Position numbers and translations under genes: made by a program
Shown: positions 49,942-62,172 of the stretch, piece by piece
Position numbering within the stretch: position 1 is the first letter of the stretch
How the letters are laid out: every line of letters begins with the position of its first letter
The notes under the pieces: model-generated
What the model saw: the letters and a program-made list of their open reading frames with translations, nothing else
What the model was told of the DNA's origin: nothing
Database searches by the model: none
Assembly (NCBI RefSeq): GCF_000972845.2
Contig: NC_040027.1
Location: 12,143,760 to 12,207,759 of the forward strand
Direction of reading: 5' to 3'
Source of the DNA: Larimichthys crocea
Taxonomy: Eukaryota > Chordata > Actinopteri > Sciaenidae
Length of the DNA: 64,000 bases

Positions 49942-50220
49942 AGTGCCAAAAAACTGTGCTCCAGATCGAGTCAGTCTCCATAAGTCCCCATGTTAAAATG
50001 TCCACAGCAGAAATAAACATGTTTACAGCCTGGTACAAGAAACAGTTTTGGTCTCTGTAGCTAATTTCTTCGTTCATGACAACTGTACTGAGCGTGAATT
50101 TTTATAAAACTCACCTGTTCAAATTATATTAAGGCTTAAAGTTATGCAGAATTAGGTGGCTTGTTTGAGCAACCAGGCTTCATTCAGCCCACTTCAGCTC
50201 CATGGCTTGACAACAGCTCT
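49942..50220. repeat. Unclassified interspersed repeat, copy 2
   Basis: Starts GTGCCAAAAAACTGTGCTCC and contains CATAAGTCCCCATGTTAAAA and TTTTGGTCTCTGTAGCTAAT. Confidence 0.8.
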
Positions 50221-50403
50221 TCAAAAACCTATCATGGATGCATATATGGAACCATCATGTTTCTACAGTAGCCCAATACAGACAAACTAAACACTGACTA
50301 TAGGGCCTTTAGTTTTTTTTCACACCCACTGTCCTTTCTCCTACATGCCAGGAAGGAGAGGGTGAGGGTGCAATCAGACGCTAAGGAGGCTAAGCAGGAA
50401 TAA

Positions 50404-50484
50404 NNNNNNNNNNNNNNNNNNNNNNNNNNNNNNNNNNNNNNNNNNNNNNNNNNNNNNNNNNNNNNNNNNNNNNNNNNNNNNNNN
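50404..50484. other. Assembly gap, 81 N
   Basis: A run of 81 undetermined bases. It lies 180 bases before the first copy of the 4 kb tandem unit. Confidence 1.
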
Positions 50485-52349
50485 GGACATTAACGTGTAC
50501 AGCCTTTCATGGCGATCTACTTTATACTTGAGAAACTCAAGCTCATGACGGCCTGACAGGATCACTAAATACAGGAGTGTTTTCCATCTGGGAAACATGA
50601 ACGTCTGCACGAAATTTAATGGTAATGTATTTGAGGGTTGTTGAAATATGTCAGTTCAAAACAAGGCGGTGGACTGACCAACAGATCAACCCTAAAGCCA
50701 ATACTAGTAAAGTTAAGAATGACTCTGCTATACAGTATTTTACCTAATAAATGATTGGTTATTGTGGTTTTGGATCACTTCATCTCTCTAAGTATTTTTA
50801 TTTTATTTAAGTGCATTTTCACTTATTTTCTCTGACTGAAAACACATCACACATATCCACCCCAACAAAACAACCCAAAAGTAAATGAATAAATAAATAA
50901 TCTGTTATTGTGCGTTACATTTCATTTTTATATAAGTCCTATACAAGCAAAGTCTGATTAATGGTTGAAGATTGAGAGCATCTATATGACTAGTAAAGTT
51001 GATGTTAAACTGCAGGTGACTACACAAACACCTCCTCTAACTAAAGTCCATCGCTGCTGTAAACCTGCAAAGGGTGATGATAGGGGAGGGAGGAAGGGGG
51101 GGGAGAAGAATCAGAGCAACTATGAGATGAGAGAAGGAGGAGGGGTGGAGAGAGGGATGAATTAACAGCTTTGTGTCATCTCTCAGTCTGGGAGAGGAAC
51201 CAAAGTATCGACCACCTTAATCCGTTCATCCCTCTTCCTCCACCTCCTCCTCCTCCTCCTCCTCTCCTCCTCCTCTCTAACCTCTCTCTGTCTGCTGCCA
51301 CCCCCTGATTTCCACCTCTGTTCATCTGCGTTTTTAAGATTAAAGTCGTCTCATGCTTCGTTTTTGTTATTTTGTTATTTATAAAGGCAAATAAAGAGTC
51401 GATGCATTGATGGATATGTGCCGTACAGCTTTAAGTGGAAGTGCATCGATAATATAGCAAATAATTGGCATCAACATCAGTGAGAACTGCTATAATATTT
51501 ATATTTTAACCTATTTTACCCAGCGAATAAATGGAAGTGATCATGTTAAGTGTGTCCACTGATCTGAGGGGAGGATAGACCGCTGAGGTACAGTAACAGC
51601 TTATGTCTACATTACAGATGGTTTATGAAGGCACGGTATCTGTTAATCTGAACTAGTTTCAGGGGGAGAATCAGCACTAATCCTATGACTAGCCTTATAA
51701 GTCCACTCAGAATGAAACCCCACACGTGTGGACCGCATGTGTAACACACACGCTCGCGGACACAAACACGGTAAGACGGTCTGGAATGAAAATCAACAAA
51801 AGACCGTACATCAGCTTAAGAGGTATGAAATGTCTTTCTTGTAGCCCAGCACAAGCTCACACTCAGACTTAAATGGGCAATTTAAAGCTTTAACAGTTGA
51901 AGTGACGGATTAGAAGCCGGTTACAAAAACACTGAGATTAGAGGCAGCCAGGAGGAGCAAGTAAATGATAAACACTGCTCGTCCTCGGGGCAGTGAATAT
52001 AGATACTGGCTTTTACTGACGAAATGAAGATAACAGTGTGAGTCTTCTGGTCTTAATGAACACAGCACGCTACATTTGTTTCTGTTTAAAATATTACATT
52101 CAATTCAATCAGGAGGGAAAGAAATCACAGAGCCGTGAGGCGTCCTGCTGATATTACAGTAATGTTTCAAGTCACAGCGCGACGAGCAATAATGTAAACA
52201 CGTCAAAGGCTTTAAATGATGCTGAATATTATTGACGGGAGTTAAATTATAAGAATGATACCGCTCTTCTAAGATGAAGCGAGAAACTCGCGAAGACTGG
52301 AAACAAAACAGCGAGCCTGGCTCTGTCAGCTGCAACCACTGTGGCTGTG

Positions 52350-52687
52350 AAGTGCCAAAAACTGCATGTCTCCATAAGTCCCCATGTTCAAATGTCCACA
52401 GCAGAAAAAAACATGTTTACAGCCTCGGTACAAAAAACAGTTTTGGTCTCTTAGCTAATTTCCCTGTCATGAAACTGTACTGAGGGTGGATTTATATACA
52501 ACTCACCTGTTCAGGTTTATATTAAGGCTTAAATTATGCAGAATTAAGTGCGTGGACACTTTGATTGACAGTAGCAACCAGGTTTCATTCAGCCGCCGAC
52601 GTCTTTGTTGATTTTGAGATTACACATTCTCTTCAGAAAACCTACAGGTGACGTCACACGTTCAACTCCGTCTTTGTTGCTGTCAGT
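52350..52687. repeat. Unclassified interspersed repeat, copy 3
   Basis: It begins GAAGTGCCAAAAACTGCATG inside tandem unit 1; its duplicate is 56424..56815. Confidence 0.8.
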
Positions 52688-54179
52688 GGTCAGAAGGCAG
52701 CAAAAATTATAGTATAGTATATTTTAAATAATCATAATATTAATATATTAAAATAATCTTTTAGCTGTTGCTTTCTTCCAGTCACCTGGCTGTAACATCA
52801 GCTTGTATTGCTTTATCCCAAGACTGTACGAGTCTGTGTGGTTAATTTCAGGTTAGTGGTGACTCCAAATTGCCCGTAAGTGTGAATTGATGTTTGTCAC
52901 TGTGATGAGCTGACTCCCTGTGACCTGTTGACGTAAGTGGTTATCAGTCTTCTCTCATCTTATCTGCCTTTGGTTTCTCAGTTTCATTCATTCATTCTGG
53001 CTCGTCATTTCTTCTGACTCTAATCTCACCTCCTCACCCTCGTCACTCACCGGTTTTGTTATTACCTCATTAACTCCCTATGTTTTCTATATCGGTCCAT
53101 GTACACTAGCTCTCTGCCAGAGTCGCTCTGTGCCACGTGCTTTAGCTTTTTTTGATGCTGGTCCTGGTCTAGTCTGGACTTTGTTTGCATGCCTGGAGTT
53201 TGTATCCTTGTAAACTTTACTCATTAAGACTTGTACTTACTTGAATCATTACCTCCTGAGCAAGCGTCCAAAATATTGAACCATGTCTTTAACTTTGATA
53301 TCAAGTTATCAAGAGTTACTTGTAGTTACAAAATGACCACGCAGTATACTAATGACAATCAGTGGCACTTTGTTAGTTTTCCATAAAAGCATGTTTGCCT
53401 AACAGACAGAGAGTTTTATGTTGGTTTCAGTCAAGTGAGCAGCTCCCAATGAACAAAACAAATAAATTAAATCACTTTTTAAAGTCATTTTTCTGAACAC
53501 TATTTTATTTTTTACGTCTTGTTACTTAAATCTTTTGGGCAGTTTCGTGAATGTTTTGTCATTTAGACTAATCACGCTGATCCGGGATTAGACAGGTTAA
53601 ATCAAACCTTTGAAACAGCCTGTGTGTCTCTGTGTGTGTTCATGTATGTAGAGAGTGAAGGAGGACGATCTCGGATGGAGGAGGGGGGGGGTTCCTCTTG
53701 AGGTGAGACGTCTAATCCTGCTGCTTGTGCAGAGTTAGTCGGGATTAGGACATGATCTGTGGGACCCTACAGGCCTCACCTCACACCATCTGTCCAAACA
53801 GTCACGGCCTTCCTGTCCGTCGCCAGTGCTATTTCCTATCCAACTTTTCCAGAAAAGTTTTTGTTAGATCAGTCTCATACCAAGTTTCTCTCACTTCAGC
53901 ATCTTCTGTTTCATGACGCCATTTGGCCTTAAGAGCCTCACAAGAGAAGATAAAAGCTGGAGGATGTGAAACCGCGTTGAGGGGGTGATGGAGGGTTAGC
54001 TTCCTGTTGATGATCAAGCTTAAAGAGTCAATTCACAGAAATCCCCAAAACATAATTTACAGATATTAATCTTATGCATAGAGCAGTTTCTCACATATTT
54101 CTTAGCCACTGTTCACACTGATCTCACCACTTTAATCAACACCTCATACATGTAAAAAGTACAACAAGTAACCTCCCGT

Positions 54180-54565
54180 GCTGTGAATCGAGGCCTAAAA
54201 CCCAAAACAACGCAGTTCCTCCAACGTGAGTCAGTCTCCATAGTCCCCATGTTCAAATGTCCACTTCACAGCAGAAATAAACATGTTTACCGCCTGGTAC
54301 AAAAAACAGTTTCGGTCTTTTTTATAGCTAATTTCCCTTCATGAAAACTGTACTGAGGGTGCGATTTATATACGTTGACAAGTGGACACTTTGATTGACA
54401 GGTAGGTGGCTTGTTTGAGCACCTAGGCTTCATTCATTTCGTCTCAGCTCCATCGATGATCCACGTCTTTGTCGATTTTTAGTTTAGCTGAGAGGTGGAA
54501 GAGGCCGGACTGCCATGATGGGGTGACGTCCTGCAAAACGCTGTCTGTTCTTTATACTGTCAGGC
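54180..54565. repeat. Unclassified interspersed repeat, copy 4
   Basis: It ends in CTGTCTGTTCTTTATACTGT near the right edge of tandem unit 1; its duplicate is 58375..58775. Confidence 0.8.
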
Positions 54566-56423
54566 ACAGTAAATTACTAAACTACTGCTGAACCAGGGCT
54601 AAACAAGGTGATGTTAATGCACGGTTCATTTTGTGCACCAGTAAAAAAATCATATTTTTCTTTTTACTAAAGAAGGGTTCGGTGAATGAGCATATGAAAC
54701 TGGTGGGGTTCGGTACCTCCAACAGGGTTAAGAACCACTGGTCTAGACCAAGGCGGTGGACTGACCAACAGATCAACCCTAAAGCCAATACTAGTAAAGT
54801 TAAGAATGACTCTGCTAAAACAGTATTTTAAGAAATGATTGGTTATTGTGGTTTTGGATCACTTCATCTCTCATAAGTATTTTTATAAGTGCATTTTCAG
54901 ACTGAAAACACATCACACATATCCACCCAAACAAAACAAACCCAAAAGTAAATGAATAAATAAATAATCTGTTATTGTGTGTTACATTTTATTTTTATAT
55001 AAAGTCCTACTGTATACAAGCAAAGTCTGATTAACTGGTTGAAGATTGAAGCGTCTATCTGACTAGTAAAGTTGATGTTAAACTGCAGGTGTACTCTGAC
55101 TACACAACACCTCCTCTAAACTAAAGTCCATCGCTGCTGTAAACCTGCAAAGAGGATGATGATGAGAGGGAGGGAGGAAGGAGGGGGAAGAAGAATCAGA
55201 GCAACTATGAGATGAGAGAAGGAGGAGGGGTGGAGAGAGGGGATGAATTAACAGCTTTAGTGTCATCTCTCAGTCTGGGAGAGGAACCAAAGTATCGACC
55301 ACCTTAATCCGTTCATCCCTCTCCTCCACCTCCTCCTCCTCCTCCTCCTCATCCTCTCTAACCTCTCTCTGTCTGCTGCCACCCCCTGATTTTCACCTCT
55401 GTTCATCTGTGTTTTTAAGATTAAAGTCGTCTCATGCTTTGTTTTTGTTATTCTGTTATTTATAAAGGCAAATAAAGAGTCGATGCACAGCTTTAAGTGG
55501 AAGTGCATCGATAATATAGCAAATAATTGGCATCAACATCAGTGAGAACTGCTATAATATTTATAATTTTAACATATTTTACCCAGCGAATAAATGGAAG
55601 TGATCATGATTAAGTGTGTCCACTGATCTGAGGTGAGGATAGACCGCTGAGGTACAGTAACAGATTATGTCTACATTACAGATGGTTTATGAAGGCACGG
55701 GTATCTGTTAATCTGACACTAGTTTCAGGGGGAGAATCAGCGCTAATCCTATGACTAGCCTGATAAGTCCACTCAGAATGAAACCCCACACGTGTGGACA
55801 GCATGTGTAAACACACACGCTCGCGGACACAAACACGGTAAGACGGTCTGGAATGAAAATCAACAAAAGACAGTACATCAGCTTAAGAGGTATGAAATGT
55901 CTTAATCTTGTAGCCCAGCACAAGCTCACACTCAGACTTAAATGGGCAATTTAAAGCTTTAACAGTTGAAGTGACGGATTAGAAGCCGGTTACAAAAACA
56001 CTGAGATTAGAGGCAGCCAGGAGGAGCAAGTAAAATGATAAACAATGCTCGTCCTCAGGGCAGAATGAATATAGAATACTGGCTTTTACTGACGAAATGA
56101 AGATAGCAGTGTGAGTCTTCTGGTCTTAATGAACACAGCACGCTACATTTGTTTTCTGTTTAAAATATTACATTCGAATTCAATCAGGAGGGAAAGAAAT
56201 CACAGAGCCGTGAGGCATCCTGCTGATATTACAGTAATGTTTCAAGTCACAGCGCGACGAGCAAATAATGTAAACACGTCAAAAGGCTTTAAATGAATGC
56301 TGAATATTATTGACTGGGAGTTAAATTATAAGAATGATACCGCTCTTCTAAGATGAAGCGAGAAACTCGTGAAGACTGGAAACAAAACAGCGAGCCTGGC
56401 TCTGTCAGCTGCAACCACTGTGG

Positions 56424-56815
56424 CTGTGAACTACCAAAAACTGCATATGTCTCCATAAGTCCCCATGTTCAAATATCCACAGCAGAAATAAACATGTTTA
56501 CAGCCTGGTACAAAAAAATGTTTTGGTCTCTGTAGATAATTTCCCCGTTCATGACAACTGTACTGAGGGTGAATTTATATACAACTCACCTGTTCAGATT
56601 ATATTAAGGCTTAAAGTTATGCAGGATTAAGTGCGTGGACACTTTGATTGACAGGTAGCAACCAGGTTTCATTCACGTGGACACTTTGATTGACAGGTAG
56701 CAACCAGGTTTCATTCAGCCGCCGACGTCTTTGTTGATTTTTAGATTACACATTCTCTTCAGAAACCTACAGGTGACGTCACACGTACAACGTCCGTTCT
56801 TTGTACTGTCAGTGG
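56424..56815. repeat. Unclassified interspersed repeat, copy 5
   Basis: This is the tandem-unit counterpart of copy 3, enlarged by an internal 42-base duplication. Confidence 0.8.
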
Positions 56816-58374
56816 TCAGAAGGCAGCAAAAATCTGCTAAAACTGACAAGTATATTTTAAAATAATTAATAATATTTAATATAATTAAAATAATCTTTTT
56901 AGCCTGTTTTAGCTGTTGCCTCTGCTTCCAGTCACCTGGCTGTAACATCAGATTGGGGTTGGAGTACACAAACTGTATGAGTCTGTGTGGTTAATTTCAG
57001 GTTAAGTGGTGACTCTAAATTGCCCGTAAGTGTGAATGGGTGTTTGTCACTGTGATGAGCTGACTCCCTGTGACCCTGTTGACGTAAGTGGTTATCAATC
57101 TTCTCTCATCTTATCTGCCTTTGGTTTCTCAGTTTCATTCATTCATTCTGGCTCGTTATTTCTTCATGTTCTGACTCTAATCTCACCTCCTCACCCTCAT
57201 CACTCACCGGTTTGTTATTACCTCATTAACTCCCTATGTTTTCTATATCGGTCCATGTACACTTGTGCCACGTGCTTTAACTTTCCAGCATTTAGTAGTT
57301 TCCCTTCTTGTTTTTTGATGCTGGTCCTGGTCTAGTCTGGGTTTCCCTTCTTGTTTTTTGATGCTGGTCCTGGTCTAGTCTGGACTTTATTTGCATGCCT
57401 GGAGTTTGTATCCTTGTAAACTCTACTCATTAAGACTTGTACTTACTTGAATCATTACCTCCTGAGCAAGCATCCAAGATATTGAACCATGTCTTTAACT
57501 TTGATATCAAGTTGTCAAGAGTTACTTGTAGTTACAAAATGAGTCACAATAATGACAATCAGTGGCATTTGTTAGCGTTCCAATAAAAGCATGTTTGCCT
57601 AACAGAACAGAGAGTTTTATGTTGGTTTCAGTCAAGTGAGCAGCTCCAAATGAACAAAACAAATAAATTAAATCACCTTTTAAAGTCATTTTTCTGAACA
57701 CTCTTGTATTTTTTTTCTACGTCTTGTTATTTAAATCTTTAGGCAGTTTCGTGAATGTTTTGTCATTTTTGACTAATCGCACTGATCCGGGATTAGACAG
57801 GTTAAATCAAACCTGTGAAACAGCCTGTGTGTCTCTGTGTGTGTTCATGTATGTAGAGAGTGAAGGAGACAGATCCTCGGATGGAGGGAGGGGGGGTTCC
57901 TCTTGAGATGAGACGTCTAATCCTGCTGCTTGTGGCAGAGTTAGTCGGGATTAGGACATGTATCTGTGGGACCCTACAGGCCTCCACCTCACACCATCTG
58001 TCCAAACAGTCACGGCCTGTCCTGTCCGCCCGTGCTATTTCCTATCCAACTTTTCCAGAAAAGTTTTTGTAGATCAGTCTCATACAAAGTTTCTCTCACT
58101 TCAGCATCTTCTGTTTCATGACGCCATTTGGCCTTAAGAGCCTCACAAGTGAAGATAAAAGCTGGAGGATGTGAAACCGCGTTGACGGGGTGATGGAGAG
58201 GTTAGCTTCCTGTTGATGATCAAGCTTAAAGAGTCAATTCACAGAAATCCCCAAAACATAATTTACAGATATTAATCTTATGCAATAGAGCAGTTTCTCA
58301 CATATTTCTTAGCAACTGTTCACACTGATCTCACACTTTAATCAACACCTCATACATGTAAAAAGTACAACAGG

Positions 58375-58775
58375 TAACCTCCGTGGCTGTGAAGTGAGGC
58401 CTAAAACCAAAAACCGCAGTTCCTCAAACGTGAGTCAGTCTCCATAAGTCCCCATGTTCAAACGTCCAACCTCACAGCAGAAATAAACATGTTTACAGCC
58501 TGGTACAAAAAACTGTTTTGGTCTCTATAGCTAATTTCCCCGTTCATGACAACTGAACTGAGGGTGAATTTATATAGAACGTTGACAAAGTGGACACTTT
58601 GATTGACAGGTAGGTGGCTTGTTTGAGCACCTAGGCTTCATTCAGTTCGTCTCAGCTCCACTGATGATCCACGTCTTTGTCGATTTTTAGTTTAGCTGAG
58701 AGGTGGAAGAGGCCGGACTGCCATGATGGTGGTGACGTCCTGCAAACGCTGTCCATTCTTTATACTGTCACAGTA
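58375..58775. repeat. Unclassified interspersed repeat, copy 6
   Basis: This is the tandem-unit counterpart of copy 4. Confidence 0.8.
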
Positions 58776-61200
58776 AATTACTAAACTCTCTGCTGAACCA
58801 GGGCTACATATACTTCCCATAATGTCAAACTATTGCTTTAATATTCATCTTAAGATGATCAGAATCATTGTAGGTTCAATACCACTTTATGTCTGTGGTA
58901 ATTTAGCTTGGCACAACAAGAAAAAGGACTAACAGCTATCCCGGCTTTGACCAAATATAACAAAATACAACTCACTGATTAACACATCATACCTCATTTG
59001 CTTAATCCAGACAAAAGCCTAAATGTAAAACAACCACAGAAACACTTTGTGGTTGTAAGGGGGTGTCATGTGCACTATTTCTTTGCTGGATGCAGTAACT
59101 TCCTGTAGTCTCTGCTGGTTACCCGTGACAACAGCACATCAATAAGCAAGAAAGCAAATATCTCCTAAAATTTTTTAACTCATCCTTTGAAATCCTGCCA
59201 AAAACAAGTTCGCTGAGAGAAAGTCTTGAAGCACTTGAGCTGGAGGGAATTTGTGTTAACTAACTCAAATATGTTAATCCAGCACACAGTCAGAGGAAAT
59301 GTACAACCACCCAAACATCTACAGCTCCGAACTACTACGTCTAGCCATTATTCTAATCACAGTGTGGGACCCCCGAAGGCCTAATTACTTAAATATACCT
59401 CTAGAAATAAGACTGTAGAAGAACAGTGAGCAGTCTCAGGCTGTGGATCACCTGAATGTGAGATGCAGAACAAATGTGTGCACGGCTGCAGATGCAGGAG
59501 GGGTTGGTGGTGCGTTTGGCATGAAGTATGAGGTAAGTTCCTCTGTGTCTCTCCCTCTCTTTGTCCCCTCACCCTCATGGGAGGCCCTGTTGGTTTAGCT
59601 GCTAAGCTTTCCCCGGAAACACATAATGATGGACAGATAGAGAGGTTAAAATAGAGAAAGGGAGGAAGAGAATGAAGGGAGTAGAAACTTTTTTTGTGAC
59701 GCGGCATTGTCTCCTGAATAATTGTCAGTTTCTTACACCTCACTGTGTTATCTGCTCATCAGAGATCCTATTTTTTTTGTTGGATTGCGAAGTAAATGGT
59801 TAAATCCTTGTTTGTCTTGTGCGTTTTCCACGAGTCAGCGTGTCTGCTTGCCTTGAAGGTTTTTGTTTATTGTCCAGATCAGATTTGTGAAGGCACTATT
59901 AACTCACTGATTCCTTAACGAGACACTATTAAGACTCAAAGAGACCCCCGGATTAACAAGTTTAGCTTTTAAGGAGCATCGAGAAACGCTTGTGGTGCAT
60001 TTCTCTACTTGGCGAGCTTAACAAAAAAAACAAAACAAAAAAAAAGCAGAATTAATTCACAGATTTTGAGCCTAAGTGGAAGAGACAGAGCAGCGTGGAG
60101 ACACAGGGGTTGCTAATTTGTGAGAACAAAAACAAACCCACTTGGTGGAAATATTGAAATCTTTAAGAGACTGTTGGAGAATTTTGAAGCTTCGCTGCAG
60201 ACAAAATGCAAAGTTATGGTGTTAAATGATGTGTGTTCAGTTATTATTTCAACATTTATCATAAAAATGACACAAAAAAACTAATTCAGATGCAAAATTA
60301 TATCCAAGATAGTTTAGATTAAATACAGTGAAACTATGTGTGAGAGAAATACCGGCTTTTTTAGGAAATTGACACGTGTTGACCCAGACTGCAAACGTCC
60401 AACCTTACTTTATGTGACCATGATGGTATTAAGGTGGATCCTGTTTTATTACCAAATCTTGAAACTCAAGATCCAGCTTTAAGACCTTTACTGCTCCTTC
60501 ATAATATTTGTATTTACTCACAGGCAAACAAACCTGCACACAGAGCGACTGGTTGGTTTCGGGAGCTCTTGGCAATATAATTAAGACTGTAAAGAAATAA
60601 TAAAAATCGAATTAAAAAGTCTCACTCGGGAGACCTGAGAGTTTGAATCTAGCCACTGTCGTGCAGAGTGCTCCCTCCTCACAGTCTGCATGGTCAGCGT
60701 CTTCACAAATTAACTTTTATTCTGCAAGACGTTTGAACATCTGGAAATGTTATCTTAAAAATTATCTAAAAGCCAGTGATGGATGAAAATCTCTTTGAAA
60801 TATTGTAAAATGAGATTTAGCTTTGTGAGGCTTTATTTAGATTACCTTGTTTTTCTCAGGTTTATATTAGAGAATAGAGAATTTGTTACATTTAAATAAT
60901 GATAACAATTTTTTAACTATGTTTATATGTAATGGCACATCTTGCCTATGATGTAAATGACTGGCAGAGTGACATGAGGTGAAAACATCAAGGTGATGTT
61001 CAGTTGTCCTCCGGTTAAAGTCCCACAGAGGAAGCTGTCCGTGTGGTTTTGCTGTACCGACAGCAAAAATCAAGTTTATAGTTGCCGATAAGAGTGATAG
61101 CGTTTGATTATTAAGGAAAAATACAAAAGCATTATCAGCTAAATGTGCTTAAAAATATTAATTACTCTTCTCTCAGTGCATTATATTATTAATAATAAAT

Positions 61201-61234
61201 CATATTATTGGATAATTGGTTATCCAATAATATG
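61201..61234. repeat. Perfect 15-base palindrome
   Basis: The arm CATATTATTGGATAA (61201..61215) is followed by a TTGG loop and the exact complement TTATCCAATAATATG (61220..61234). Confidence 0.9.
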
Positions 61235-61439
61235 ATGTACATGACACTGGTTAGAGTTTGTCAGTATATAGCCGATTTTAGGTACTTTATACACTACTTG
61301 TCAGTTTAATAGGAGTTTAATAGAGGCGCTGCATCATATAAACTCGTCATATAATATGTTTTGTATGTAAAATTCTAAAAACTTTTGAATAAATTGAGTG
61401 TATAGTACATTATTTCTCTCTTAAAGAGCAAGTAAAGTG

Positions 61440-61494
61440 ACTCAGCTACTGTACTTAAGTACAACCTTACTTTACTTAAGTACAGTAGCTGAGT
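61440..61494. repeat. Perfect 22-base inverted repeat
   Basis: The arm at 61440..61461 (ACTCAGCTACTGTACTTAAG then TA) is the exact complement of 61473..61494, with an 11-base spacer. The sequence resembles the ends of the AAGTA-type dispersed repeat, so this may be two element ends left after internal loss. Confidence 0.9.
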
Positions 61495-61992
61495 AAATGA
61501 GTTTGGTTACTTTCTAAATCTTGCATTACAGTGAAATATTAAAATCTTAAAAGCATCGATCCGAATAGAAATCCTCACATGTATCGTGTGTCATGCTGTT
61601 GTGTATCTGTGGTTCAGCTCAGTAGCTGTGAGCGTCCACTGTGAGGCAGCACAGAGTCCAGCAGTCCAACTTGTGCCAACACAACAGTCAAAAAACTTTG
61701 TTTCACCCTGTGACGAATGACTAAACTTTAACTCACCGATCACCAAAAACTGAATGTGATCACGAATCACAATGACTTGTTGTTTTGTAGAGGAGTGTGC
61801 GGGAAAAAAAAAACTGCAGGTGTGTTATAATTATATGGCTAAACATGAAGGTGAAGTTAAATGTATGAATGTGTGTCAATATGTTTTATCCTTTTTATAC
61901 ACGGGATACAAATATGTAGCACCTGAGAGATAGACAGACAGACAGACAGAAAGAGAGAGAGACATTGCCAGAGAGTGTGAACATGCCTGTGA

Positions 61993-61995
<3 letters not shown>

Positions 61996-62030
<35 letters not shown>
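61996..62030. repeat. GA microsatellite
   Basis: Uninterrupted GA tract. Confidence 0.95.
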
Positions 62031-62033
<3 letters not shown>

Positions 62034-62124
62034 GGGATTGTTGCAAACAGGGATTTACAGCAGAGGCGAAAGAAAGAAAGGGGGCAGTGGCACTCAGTGA
62101 CAGAGTGCTATACACACTCACATG

Positions 62125-62172
62125 CACACACACACACACACACTACACACACTACACACACACACACACACT
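62125..62172. repeat. CA microsatellite with CTACACAC interruptions
   Basis: CA tract broken twice by a T, close to the GA tract and followed by a GT tract at about 62231..62248. Confidence 0.9.

Larger units (their letters stand above)
46152..50403. other. carmil3 3' UTR, then no gene seen
   Basis: The first about 650 bases are probable carmil3 3' UTR. Beyond that there is AT-rich sequence with a CT tract (48052..48094), CA tracts (48198..48245) and one copy of the unclassified repeat (about 49942..50220). Open frames here are short and resemble nothing I know. Confidence 0.5.
50664..54606. repeat. 4 kb tandem unit, copy 1
   Basis: It runs from CAAGGCGGTGGACTGACCAA to TGCTGAACCAGGGCTA and is repeated in the same order and orientation at 54749..58806. 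By eye, identity is very high and most differences are one- to few-base indels. The unit contains two copies of the unclassified repeat (52350..52687 and 54180..54565), purine-rich and pyrimidine-rich tracts, and no gene that I can support. Confidence 0.92.
54749..58806. repeat. 4 kb tandem unit, copy 2
   Basis: This is the second copy, separated from the first by 142 bases. It is slightly longer because it has two private tandem duplications (42 bases at 56634..56717 and 43 bases at 57298..57383). It contains repeat copies at 56424..56815 and 58375..58775. Confidence 0.92.

Noticed and set aside
52274..52483. Open frame MKRETREDWKQNSEPGSV, repeated at 56353
   Set aside because: It is short, ends inside a dispersed repeat, and diverges in frame between the two tandem units.
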